Positions 25,574 through 33,353 of a stretch of DNA of 64,000 nt are shown here, piece after piece; positions within the stretch are counted from its first letter, which is position 1; each line of letters begins with the position of its first letter. This stretch comes from Desulfoscipio geothermicus DSM 3669 (GTDB lineage: Bacteria; Bacillota; Desulfotomaculia; Desulfotomaculales; Desulfallaceae). The notes below the pieces were generated by a model. The model searched no databases. It was not told the DNA's origin and was given only the letters and a program-made list of their open reading frames with translations. The stretch is from contig NZ_FOYM01000014.1 of the NCBI RefSeq assembly GCF_900115975.1, forward strand, positions 1-64,000. Reading direction: 5' to 3'. A program made the position numbers and the translations under genes.

Positions 25574-26590
25574 TCAATTGTTTCCCGACGGAACAGCCAG
25601 CCATTCTTCCGGGTTGCATGGCTGGCCGTTGACGTAAACCGAAAAGTGCAGGTGCGGGCCTTCCGAAAGCCCGGTGGAGCCTACGTAACCTATTACCTCT
25701 CCGGCCTTTACCATAACGCCCACCTGCACGGATATTTCAGACAGGTGGGCATAAAGGGTTTTACAGGAGCCGTGGTTTAAGACAACGCATAACCCGTATC
25801 CGCCTTTCGCCCGGTCCCAATCCACCCGACCGTCCTGCACGGCAAACACCGGTGTACCGGTCGGGGCCGGGATGTCTATTCCGTCGTGAAATCGGTATTC
25901 CTTCAGAATGGGGTGTTGGCGCATACCATAAGCCGATGATATCTGTATATATTTCGACGATAACGGCCAGGTACCGTTACCCACCGGTATCATCGTGGCT
26001 GAGTAGGTTGATGCCAGTTCCATAACTTCTCTGACGTACCACCCGGCATGGTTGTAAGCAAATAATGCTTTCTCGGGTTTCTCTGCAAAGCCGTTGGATT
26101 GGAGCATGTTGGCCGCTGAAAAAACCGCATCCCAGGGGTCATAAGGGTCGAATTCTCCGTCACTATTTCCATCTTGTTTGTATTTGTTCCACGTGTCGGG
26201 CATAAACTGCATAAAGCCTATCGCTCCAGCGTCTGACGGCCCCATGTTTTGGCCAAACGCCGATTCAGTTTTCGCTATGGCCGCCAGCACTGCCCAGGAT
26301 ACATCGTATTTGCTCTGGGCCTTTAGAAATATGGGCATGTATTCGACGGGTATATCCGCTACGGCAAAAGCGGTGGGCGCACCGGAACGAAACCCTGCCT
26401 CATTTCCCCCGCCCAGACCGCCGATTATGGTTGAAATTAAAAAAAAGAAAAATAACATCAATACTAATATAACTCCCATTAACAGGAGTACGATTTGTTC
26501 AATTCCGATAAGCAGTTGTGACCTTTCTTCTTCCGAAGTGGCCAGGCGTTTGGCCTTTTGGGCAACTTTTAATACTGTTGCAGGATTCAC
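25574..26590 (-). CDS. Bifunctional wall hydrolase: lytic transglycosylase plus M23 peptidase
   Basis: Cell-wall opening enzyme (TcpG/VirB1-like) for a surface machine. About 338 residues from a GTG at 26590, chosen because GGGGAGGG lies 6 nt upstream and a terminator blocks the longer frame. It has one membrane helix near residues 33-53 and a goose-type/SLT domain with Glu in AIAKTESAFGQNMG and AIGFMQFMPDTW. An M23/LytM endopeptidase domain has metal ligands in FHDGIDI and HLHF. Conjugative Gram-positive systems usually pair SLT with NlpC/P60, so the M23 partner is a variation. Confidence 0.92.
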   Translation of the reverse strand: MNPATVLKVAQKAKRLATSEEERSQLLIGIEQIVLLLMGVILVLMLFFFFLISTIIGGLGGGNEAGFRSGAPTAFAVADIPVEYMPIFLKAQSKYDVSWAVLAAIAKTESAFGQNMGPSDAGAIGFMQFMPDTWNKYKQDGNSDGEFDPYDPWDAVFSAANMLQSNGFAEKPEKALFAYNHAGWYVREVMELASTYSATMIPVGNGTWPLSSKYIQISSAYGMRQHPILKEYRFHDGIDIPAPTGTPVFAVQDGRVDWDRAKGGYGLCVVLNHGSCKTLYAHLSEISVQVGVMVKAGEVIGYVGSTGLSEGPHLHFSVYVNGQPCNPEEWLAVPSGNN

Positions 26591-26610
26591 CCAATCCCTC
26601 CCCCATAAAA

Positions 26611-26642
26611 ACAACCCCGCCATGTAAGACCGGCGGGGTTGT
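26611..26642 (-). terminator. Strong terminator upstream of the wall hydrolase gene
   Basis: A perfect 11-bp stem (ACAACCCCGCC/GGCGGGGTTGT) is followed on the minus strand by TTTTTATG. It probably ends the type I toxin-2 message. Confidence 0.75.
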
Positions 26643-26746
26643 AATAAGGCCCGGATACAAGTTGTTGATGCTTATGTGATATTATCCTTGCAATATTTGG
26701 GCAAACCTCCGTACATTATAAGGCCGGACGGGGTTTGCGTCCGGCC

Positions 26747-26775
26747 TTGACAACTTCTTTGCAGCGGTATATCAT
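26747..26775 (+). promoter_or_regulatory. SigmaA promoter for antisense RNA 2
   Basis: TTGACA at 26747-26752, a 17-nt spacer, and TATCAT at 26770-26775. As in the first locus, the -35 box is joined to a hairpin (AGGCCGGAC/GTCCGGCCT, about 26721-26747). Confidence 0.78.
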
Positions 26776-26781
26776 TAATTT

Positions 26782-26873
26782 AAATAGGGAATATTGGTAA
26801 TACGGCGCGTTTGCCTCGTCTGTCGGGGTTTCATTTAGGCCCTTGAAACTGTTGGCGCAGTTTCAAGGGTTTT
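26782..26873 (+). ncRNA. Antisense antitoxin RNA 2 (type I TA)
   Basis: Predicted RNA of about 90 nt, ending at the hairpin CCCTTGAAACTG/CAGTTTCAAGGG (26840-26851/26858-26869) and TTTT. Relative to locus 1, three positions of the 12-bp stem differ and every change is matched on the other arm, so the RNA structure is conserved. The 5' part shares GGAATATTGGTAATACGGCG with RNA 1. Confidence 0.75.
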
Positions 26874-26876
26874 CAA

Positions 26877-26966
26877 TTACTTCCGCCGGTCCGTTATCCG
26901 GACGACGAGGGTGAGAAAAAGAATGACTGTTATGACGATCTGTGTTACATCCGAGACTGAGAACAT
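26877..26966 (-). CDS. 29-residue hydrophobic peptide, putative type I toxin 2
   Basis: Paralogue of the peptide at 12330-12419: MFSVSDVTQIV at the N-terminus, one hydrophobic helix, and the charged tail RITDRRK. The ATG at 26964-26966 follows the same GGGGGTGAGG ribosome site, and the stop is TAA. Conservation of length, reading frame, ribosome site and flanking RNA elements in two places shows a real unit. A membrane-active toxin kept silent by the antisense RNA is the natural reading. Confidence 0.8.
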   Translation of the reverse strand: MFSVSDVTQIVITVILFLTLVVRITDRRK

Positions 26967-27037
26967 TTCCACCTCACCCCCTTTCGAGTTGTCTTAACCC
27001 CGGCAGGTGAGGCCCGTATTCCCAATATTCCCGTGTC

Positions 27038-27043
27038 ATTATA
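27038..27043 (-). promoter_or_regulatory. -10 box for toxin-2 mRNA
   Basis: Perfect TATAAT on the minus strand, 72 bases upstream of the toxin ATG. No good -35 box is seen at 16-18 nt, since that position falls in the terminator hairpin at 27046-27074. Confidence 0.5.
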
Positions 27044-27045
27044 CC

Positions 27046-27074
27046 ACAAAATGCCGTATTTTTCGGCATTTTGT
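27046..27074. terminator. Bidirectional terminator
   Basis: A perfect 11-bp stem (ACAAAATGCCG/CGGCATTTTGT). It ends the minus-strand gene at 27085-27693. The plus-strand side is followed by TTTT. Confidence 0.7.
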
Positions 27075-27084
27075 TTTTACGTGA

Positions 27085-27693
27085 TTATTTTTCTTTCATG
27101 TTCTTTACGCCCGGCGGAATCGCCCTGGCGGTATCCAAAGAAGTGCCTGTTACCGGTTTATCTTTCTTACTTTCTTTGTTACGGGTAGGCCTTTGTTCGG
27201 ATGAAGTTGGCGGAAGTTGTTTGTTGCGTTGTTCTTCCGGGTGATTATCTTCCAATACAGTACCTGTAGTATCCAGAGTTGCTTTCGACTTGTTGATATG
27301 TGTTGTAGCGTCCGGAATTTCTTTGTAAGGCCAGTTTTCAGGCGGCTGCCCTTCCCAGGCCGGCGATCTTCTTTGCTGTTCCGGCCCGAGCACCTCCGGG
27401 ATTAGAGGCTTGTTACCGGTATTGTTTCCAGGCGGCGGAGGATTTTGATTATTTCGGCTGGTTTGCCCGCGCCGCGAAAACCACCAGTCGGTAAGCGCGT
27501 CTGTTACTCCAAGCCGCCTCGCCATTGTCTTGCTGGTGTTAATAATTTTTTGGGTGTCAAGTTTCCCGTCCAGCGAAGCGTTTCCTTTTTTAATTGTATC
27601 AAAAATCAAATTTAAAAATTTTTTCCTGTAAATGGCGGCACCAAAAAAAATTGCTGCCATTACAATCATAGCCAACCCGAGATTTCCCTGCAT
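27085..27693 (-). CDS. Membrane-anchored, low-complexity T4SS-block protein
   Basis: A 202-residue protein with one N-terminal membrane helix (residues 5-20), a short helical segment, and a long disordered Pro/Asn/Gln/Lys-rich tail. It overlaps the stop of the VirB6-like gene by 1 base. No family was recognised. A single-pass anchor with a flexible cytoplasmic or wall-facing tail is consistent with an accessory channel component. Confidence 0.65.
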   Translation of the reverse strand: MQGNLGLAMIVMAAIFFGAAIYRKKFLNLIFDTIKKGNASLDGKLDTQKIINTSKTMARRLGVTDALTDWWFSRRGQTSRNNQNPPPPGNNTGNKPLIPEVLGPEQQRRSPAWEGQPPENWPYKEIPDATTHINKSKATLDTTGTVLEDNHPEEQRNKQLPPTSSEQRPTRNKESKKDKPVTGTSLDTARAIPPGVKNMKEK

Positions 27694-29144
27694 TATCCCA
27701 TCACCGCCCTTGCAAAACCGGTAGCTATGATCAGTACCAGGGAAAGATATAACCCGTATATCAATTTAACCATAAAAAAGCCGGCTGTCATTTTAAAATA
27801 TGAAGTGGCAAGCGCCCAACCGGTTTCCGGTATCATCATGGCAAACAGCGCCATGGGCAATACCAAAAGCAATGCCGCCAGCGCCACCTGGCATACCAAT
27901 ATGGAAAGCGCTACTGTGCCGGCCAGGATGGCAAAGCCAAGCGACGGTAAAAGGGTGAACCCGGCTGTCATGATGTGTGTGCCCACGCTGTCGGGGGACA
28001 GTCCCACCACAGACCCGGGGTGGGCTCCATGGTCCACTTCTTTTCCTTTCATTACCCAACGGGGCACCCATAATAATTTTGCATTGGGGCGACCAAGCGC
28101 TTCGGCCACGGCATTGCGGCCATCCTTGCTGCCGCAGCCCAAAAAAAGCGTGTCGATACGCATGCCGGGCTTGATTTTTGCCTGGCTAACTCCGGGAAAC
28201 ACAGTTTTATCAAGCACTTCATATTCACTTTGGGTTAATAGCAATCTTGACTCGTCAGCAGTACCGAACATTGCCAGTGCCCACGGTTTGGCCACGATAC
28301 CTTGCCATACCGTTTGACCGGCCAATACCAGGCCGCGATCCACGGGATCATCAATGTTGACATTCTGGCCTTGGGTGGTGTACTCGCCCACTGCCCCGAG
28401 AAATGCCCCTGCCAAAGAATCACTTGCCCTGGATACGCCGGCAATGATTTGCTGCGCGTTGGTCGTGAAGAAAAACACGCAGCCAACAGCCAGCGCGGCC
28501 ACAAGCGTGGCGTTTAAAGCACCCATGGCCTGGCCGCGCAGTAAGCGAAAGGAGATATACATCAGGAGAAGTATTAACCCAATGGTCATGAGCAACTTTG
28601 TGAAATCATCGCCGGGCGCAAATATACTTGCCACGCCTTCGGACACCCAACCCACCATGCCGGAGACGATATCGGTGTGAAACGCCAACACCGTGGCGTT
28701 TATGGACACTCTGGTGATCGTCTTGGAAATATTAAAAATCATATTGGCTATAAATTCTCCGGCCCCGGCCTTGGCGCGTTCCCCCAGTGACAGCTGATCG
28801 ATAAATTTGTCCGGAGGTACGTGATGGAAAACGTACCGCCCCATGGGCCAGTTTTCCCAGATGGCGTTTTCCGGCCTGGCTATTTGTGCCAGGCCCGTGC
28901 TTACAAATCCGGCACCGGCCACCACCATAAAAAACGGCTCGCCGCCTGTAGCAACCGCGCCAAGCACGGCAGCTTTGGTGCCCAACCCGACTATATTAAA
29001 TAGCTGGCCTTCCATTTCTTTTTCGGATTGCACGTCTCCCAACAGGTTCCACTGATCGCATGGTTGCTCGCCTATAGCCAGGGCGATCCCCGGGGTAATA
29101 AATAATAAAACGATTATTAGCAAAAAAGAGAGGTGCTTCTTCAT
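27693..29144 (-). CDS. VirB6/TrbL-like (TcpH-like) channel membrane protein
   Basis: A 483-residue polytopic protein with a signal-like N-terminus (residues 1-23). Membrane helices gather around residues 185-235 and in the last 100 residues (LGFAILAGTVALSILVCQVA and beyond). This long loop followed by a C-terminal hydrophobic cluster is typical of VirB6/TrbL/TcpH proteins that form the inner-membrane channel. The position directly after the VirB4 gene supports it. Assigned by layout and context, since sequence motifs in this family are weak. Confidence 0.75.
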   Translation of the reverse strand: MKKHLSFLLIIVLLFITPGIALAIGEQPCDQWNLLGDVQSEKEMEGQLFNIVGLGTKAAVLGAVATGGEPFFMVVAGAGFVSTGLAQIARPENAIWENWPMGRYVFHHVPPDKFIDQLSLGERAKAGAGEFIANMIFNISKTITRVSINATVLAFHTDIVSGMVGWVSEGVASIFAPGDDFTKLLMTIGLILLLMYISFRLLRGQAMGALNATLVAALAVGCVFFFTTNAQQIIAGVSRASDSLAGAFLGAVGEYTTQGQNVNIDDPVDRGLVLAGQTVWQGIVAKPWALAMFGTADESRLLLTQSEYEVLDKTVFPGVSQAKIKPGMRIDTLFLGCGSKDGRNAVAEALGRPNAKLLWVPRWVMKGKEVDHGAHPGSVVGLSPDSVGTHIMTAGFTLLPSLGFAILAGTVALSILVCQVALAALLLVLPMALFAMMIPETGWALATSYFKMTAGFFMVKLIYGLYLSLVLIIATGFARAVMG

Positions 29145-29215
29145 CGAAGCCCTCCCCTGATTTCCATGTGGGTACTATACATTATACCGTTGCCGGCGAT
29201 CGCAACTTGCGTCAT
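29141..29215 (-). CDS. Tiny coupling ORF between virB4 and virB6 genes
   Basis: A 24-codon frame beginning MTQVAIAGNGIMYSTHMEI, with a GGGGG ribosome site ahead. Its stop overlaps the ATG of the next gene (ATGA). It may serve translational coupling instead of encoding a stable peptide. Confidence 0.35.
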   Translation of the reverse strand: MTQVAIAGNGIMYSTHMEIRGGLR

Positions 29216-29217
29216 GT

Positions 29218-31632
29218 TCAATCCCCCTTTTGGACTGTTTTCACTTTCGGAGACGTATCGAATAAGTCAAGCAGGTACTCCGGGCGGGGGTCGATGTACA
29301 CCTGCCCGATGCGGCCCTGGGCGTCTCTCATGATGCACCAGCCGTCTCTCATAGTTGGGAATATGGTTCCCAACCCTCTTTCGTAATTCTTTTTCTCTTC
29401 GTTATCTGCGCCCAGCAATTCCAAATTGGCCATAATCTCGTCTTTATCTTGAGCCCGGAAGCATAATATATAGCTTACGTTGTTCTTTATCGTTTGCAGG
29501 TCGGCAATGTCTGTGGTATTTTGGGTGATCAAAATCGGTATAACACCATAGCTGCGGGCACCCATGCGGATCAGTTCGTCCACCACCCTTTTGCCTTCCG
29601 AAATTCCCAGCAGCATCCAAGCTTCGTCAAACACCTCACATTTTATGATTTCAACCGGAAGTGTAAAAGCTACCTCCCGGGCCATCACCGCAGCCAGGTA
29701 AAGTACCGCAAGGCCCTGGCGTTCGCTTTCGGTAATCCGCCCCGCCAGCAGGTTCTGCGCCGCACGGGGCAGCGGCAGTCCCTGTAAGTTAACAATTGTC
29801 ACCTGCGATATTTTGTTATCCGTATCAGTGCCGAAAACCAGGTGTCCCAAACTGCCGTCCCGTAACGATTCCAGAAGCAGAGCGCATTGCCCGGCTTCCT
29901 GCGCAACGGCAACATGAGGGCTTTCTTTGGACAGGCGATGTAGTTCATCAAGGCACGAGTGCAGGTTACGCTTTTCAGGCGGCATCGCCGCAACCGCTTC
30001 CACCGCCTGGCTTACAGCCACCCGGCGGGAGTCGTTGTCTTCACGTACGTTAAGGGCCACACTTAGAAAGTCCAGTACGATGCTTTTGGCCCGGCGAGGG
30101 TCTTTGGCAAGCATAAAGGGGTTAAATTTCTCTCTGCCCCCGGGATTTAAGTCAATTTTTCTAACCGGGAACAGTTTTTCCAGTACAGCATATTCGTTGT
30201 TCTTGGGGTCGATTATGAACATGTAACCGCCCGCAAGGCGCACGAAATAAATCATGTCTTTTATTGCCATGCTTTTGCCGCCGCCCAGGGCGCCGCTGAC
30301 AAATATTGCGTTTGAACGATTAAGTTCCCGTCCGGCATAACCGGGCTGCCACCAGACCGGCGAAGCGCCGGACCAGCCCAGAAAAAAACCGCGTGTATCA
30401 CCAACCTCCAGCGATATAGTCGGGCCGGATGAGGAAATAAACCCGGGGTCACATTCTATCATGGGCGCTGCCGGCTTGGCTCCGGGGATAAATGAGTAAA
30501 GACATTTGATTTGATCGCCTGCCGGGCGCACGGCCCTGAAACCGGATGAGGAATATCTTTCCATAAGTCCCACGGCCGTGGCCCGAGCTTCTTTTAACTC
30601 CGAATTTGCCACCGCAAGGCATACAGACATCGACGCTAAAGGTTGGCCGCTCTCCAATTTTCCTTCCAGTGAACGGCCTTCGGTAACACCATATTCTTCG
30701 CTTTCGCTGGGTTCGTCATCTCCTTTCAGCGCTTCCTTAATCTGACCCTTCAAGAAACGCCTTCGGGTGGCTGTTTTCTTTTTGGCCTTATATGGCCGCA
30801 AGATGTTAAAGTGCACTACCGCATCAACGGATGATTCTTCCGTGTCTAAACTGGCCAGCCATTCAGCCCCGATTTCCGGCAAGCCCTTGGGGACATCAGG
30901 AAAGGTCACAAATACCTGGTGGTGCCGTTCGTCGGCGCCGTTGGTGATAACTACGTGACCAGGGCCTTCGTCGATAAGGCAACCGTCGGAAAAACTGCTG
31001 ATTAAAGCCGGCGTAAACTTGCCGCCGTCACGGGAAGGCAAAGGCGGAGGGAGTACCCCTACCCGCCATACATTGCGCCTGATGATGAAATCAAGATCAT
31101 TGAAGTTTATACGCCCGTCTATAAGCAGCCGCAGGCGGCGGAACATCTGGTCTTCGGCTTCCAGTGCTTCTTTTACGCGCCGGCTGGATAAAAGCCACCG
31201 TTCCGAACGAAAAAAAGCGCCTAATGTGGCATCCCGGAATTCCTGCAAGGCAGACTGCCAGTTATCGTCCTGGCCAAGACGCAGTTGAAGGACCAGATAA
31301 CGCCGGCGATGTCGTGCCCCCATGACCATGGCGTTGCGAACTGACCTGGCATGCCGTGCCGCTTCATCGGCCAGCTGCCGGGAAAGATTGCCGGATACCC
31401 CGGCAGCGGCCATGTAGCCGCTTTCATCCAACCGCAGTTCCTCACAGAGCAGAAGGATCTGTCCGTTACCTTCAAAGCCATAGAAAAATTTTTCCAGCCT
31501 GCGCACCACCATTTCCCGGTGGGTTCTGGGCAAGTGGTTGTACGGTTCGCCGCGCAGCCGGTAGATGGCATATGCTTCACCCGTGTCGTTAAATACAATG
31601 TTATTTTTGAACGCGACCAAGGGAAACTTCAT
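29218..31632 (-). CDS. VirB4/TcpF-type conjugation ATPase
   Basis: Large cytoplasmic ATPase of type IV secretion systems, 804 residues. Walker A GALGGGKS falls near residue 448 and the Walker B-like EVFDEAW near 672, in the usual DUF87/VirB4 arrangement. The N-terminal 430 residues fit the VirB4 family region. Its start overlaps the stop of the TcpE-like gene (ATGA). It is the strongest single indicator that this block encodes a conjugation-type channel. No VirD4/TcpA coupling ATPase accompanies it. Confidence 0.93.
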   Translation of the reverse strand: MKFPLVAFKNNIVFNDTGEAYAIYRLRGEPYNHLPRTHREMVVRRLEKFFYGFEGNGQILLLCEELRLDESGYMAAAGVSGNLSRQLADEAARHARSVRNAMVMGARHRRRYLVLQLRLGQDDNWQSALQEFRDATLGAFFRSERWLLSSRRVKEALEAEDQMFRRLRLLIDGRINFNDLDFIIRRNVWRVGVLPPPLPSRDGGKFTPALISSFSDGCLIDEGPGHVVITNGADERHHQVFVTFPDVPKGLPEIGAEWLASLDTEESSVDAVVHFNILRPYKAKKKTATRRRFLKGQIKEALKGDDEPSESEEYGVTEGRSLEGKLESGQPLASMSVCLAVANSELKEARATAVGLMERYSSSGFRAVRPAGDQIKCLYSFIPGAKPAAPMIECDPGFISSSGPTISLEVGDTRGFFLGWSGASPVWWQPGYAGRELNRSNAIFVSGALGGGKSMAIKDMIYFVRLAGGYMFIIDPKNNEYAVLEKLFPVRKIDLNPGGREKFNPFMLAKDPRRAKSIVLDFLSVALNVREDNDSRRVAVSQAVEAVAAMPPEKRNLHSCLDELHRLSKESPHVAVAQEAGQCALLLESLRDGSLGHLVFGTDTDNKISQVTIVNLQGLPLPRAAQNLLAGRITESERQGLAVLYLAAVMAREVAFTLPVEIIKCEVFDEAWMLLGISEGKRVVDELIRMGARSYGVIPILITQNTTDIADLQTIKNNVSYILCFRAQDKDEIMANLELLGADNEEKKNYERGLGTIFPTMRDGWCIMRDAQGRIGQVYIDPRPEYLLDLFDTSPKVKTVQKGD

Positions 31633-32012
31633 CTGTCAATCACCTCCGGTAGATGCCAGTCAAGCCGGTGCTTGCGCAGGCGGCAAATCGATCTTCCCGC
31701 CAGATTGGTGGTTTTGGGCCGGAACAGGTAACTTAATAAGTCAGCGATAAAAACGGGCAGAAATTTACCCTGCGGGTCCATCTGGGTTAGCAACCACGAT
31801 AGCCCTCCAGCAATTAAAATGGTCATTACCCACGGGTGTGCCGGAAAAACAAGGTAGCCCACGGGCAAAAGGGGGAAAAACAGGATTATAGTCATAAATA
31901 GTGCATCCAGGGGGATGGCCCGGGGAAGAACCTTGCCTCCGAAATCATAAATTTTGAAGTTAATTTTGAATAACGACCTGTAGCTGTTAAATACACGCAC
32001 ATTATCTTCCAT
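31629..32012 (-). CDS. TcpE-like conjugation membrane protein
   Basis: A 127-residue protein with two central membrane helices (about residues 37-57 and 60-78) and a C-terminal SYLFRPK motif. This matches the TcpE-type, PrgI/VirB3-like subunits that stand directly before VirB4 ATPases in Gram-positive conjugation loci. The gene overlaps virB4 by 4 bp, so the two products are probably made in step. Confidence 0.78.
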   Translation of the reverse strand: MEDNVRVFNSYRSLFKINFKIYDFGGKVLPRAIPLDALFMTIILFFPLLPVGYLVFPAHPWVMTILIAGGLSWLLTQMDPQGKFLPVFIADLLSYLFRPKTTNLAGRSICRLRKHRLDWHLPEVIDR

Positions 32013-32040
32013 TAGGTATACCTCCTCTCAAAAAAAAACG

Positions 32041-32075
32041 GGGGTTTTCGTAAGGATTGGCCTTTCGAATACCCC
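32041..32075 (-). terminator. Intra-operon terminator after the VirB2-like gene
   Basis: The GGGGTATTCG/CGAAAACCCC stem is followed on the minus strand by nine T. It probably reduces read-through into tcpE/virB4 and boosts the small pilin-like gene upstream. Confidence 0.7.
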
Positions 32076-32093
32076 TGTTTCTCCATTCTACTG

Positions 32094-32402
32094 TTAACTG
32101 CCGCCCCCCACCAGGTTAAGCAATCCCCGGCCTATTGACGCAAGTGTATCCAGAGAGGTTGTAGCTAAAATTATGCTCCCGACAATGACAATAACCACAG
32201 CTGCGACCATTTGGTGTTTAAGAAATGTTGCAGTGGCGGAAACAAGCATTACAATTAAAACAATTTTTTTCATTAAAGCAAGTGCATCATCTGCACCTTT
32301 GTTTAGATCAAATGCGAAAGCCTGGTCGGGGATAACAGTTCCAAAGACGACTAATAACAGTAATACCATCATTGCAATATGAACTTTTTTGCCAATAAAC
32401 AC
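32094..32402 (-). CDS. VirB2/TcpD-like small membrane subunit
   Basis: A 102-residue protein with a signal peptide (cleavage near AFA, residue 30) and two hydrophobic helices of the mature part separated by a short basic turn. This is the classical plan of VirB2/TrbC pilins and of TcpD-like subunits. It is followed at once by a strong terminator, as is common for abundantly needed pilins. Assigned by topology and neighbours. Confidence 0.7.
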   Translation of the reverse strand: MFIGKKVHIAMMVLLLLVVFGTVIPDQAFAFDLNKGADDALALMKKIVLIVMLVSATATFLKHQMVAAVVIVIVGSIILATTSLDTLASIGRGLLNLVGGGS

Positions 32403-32423
32403 TTCAGTTCATCTCCTTTTTAT

Positions 32424-33353
32424 TTACTTCACACTGCTTAAATCCTTCACGAGGAAGCTTCCCCTGTCCGCTTTTATTTTCAAGTAAATATATTGCGTTA
32501 AATGTTCCACCCCCGGCGCCGATACGGATACTTGCACAAAAGCCCTGGTGGGGGTATGCTGTGAATCAACCCGAATGTCGTTTACTGATTCAAGTTTCCA
32601 GCCGGTTACCGGTTGAACATTTGCTCCGGGGACGAGAAAGTTGGTCAGCGGGCCGCCGTTATAATATAGATCCAGGAACTGCTTTATGAATGATAAAAAC
32701 TCCGTAGATGCCGGCTCAGTGTACCCCGAAGACGATAGCTGCCCGGTGCCCTTTGCGGGGGGAACAATTACGGGCAAGCCCGTAACAGTGGCTTTGCCGT
32801 CAAGGATTTTTACGGGCACTTCGATACACATTAAATAATTCTGCCATACAGGAACAGGTTTATCCTGTCCGCCGAATCCGCCGAATGTGTCCCGTCCCAC
32901 AAGGGCCAGGTCATCCCTGGTTACCGGCACATATACCTGGGGCAAAGATTGCGCTTCAGGCGAAGTTACCGGCACTAATCGCCGGGTATGCAACATCACA
33001 CGCACCCGGGAAAAATCTCCCTCTTTTTTAGTTGATTCGAGGGAGGCGCTAATTACTTCCTGAATTCCGGCGGGAACCGGAATATTGACCGAATCCTGTA
33101 AAAATGTGCTCAGGCGGTGTTGATAGTCTTCGGTATTTCCCGACCAGGTGCCCCATTCAACGGAAAAGGCCCTGGCTGTTTCGCGGATTTTTGTTATTTG
33201 CAACTCTTGCGCGGAGGTCATGGCCCTGGCGGCTATGTGCCCGGTTTTATTGACTATGTTTACGCTGCGAATGGCAATTGCCACTACAATAAAAATAAGC
33301 AGCCATAAAAGGCCGCCGGCCAACCAGCGATATATGATTCTCCTGTCGATCAT
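32424..33353 (-). CDS. TcpC-like conjugation protein
   Basis: A 309-residue bitopic membrane protein with a short cytoplasmic N-terminus and a helix at residues 10-29. An extracytoplasmic region follows with two NTF2-like halves (around residues 80-190 and 210-309), as in the TcpC/VirB8 family that bridges membrane and channel. Signature-like stretches are ARAFSVEWGTWSG and FIKQFLDLYYNGG. Its position upstream of the TcpD/TcpE/VirB4 run matches Tcp loci. Confidence 0.85.
   Translation of the reverse strand: MIDRRIIYRWLAGGLLWLLIFIVVAIAIRSVNIVNKTGHIAARAMTSAQELQITKIRETARAFSVEWGTWSGNTEDYQHRLSTFLQDSVNIPVPAGIQEVISASLESTKKEGDFSRVRVMLHTRRLVPVTSPEAQSLPQVYVPVTRDDLALVGRDTFGGFGGQDKPVPVWQNYLMCIEVPVKILDGKATVTGLPVIVPPAKGTGQLSSSGYTEPASTEFLSFIKQFLDLYYNGGPLTNFLVPGANVQPVTGWKLESVNDIRVDSQHTPTRAFVQVSVSAPGVEHLTQYIYLKIKADRGSFLVKDLSSVK

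Noticed and set aside
26590-26623. ATG at 26623 as start of the wall hydrolase
   Set aside because: It lies inside a strong terminator hairpin. A GTG at 26590 has a good ribosome site and begins just before the membrane helix.
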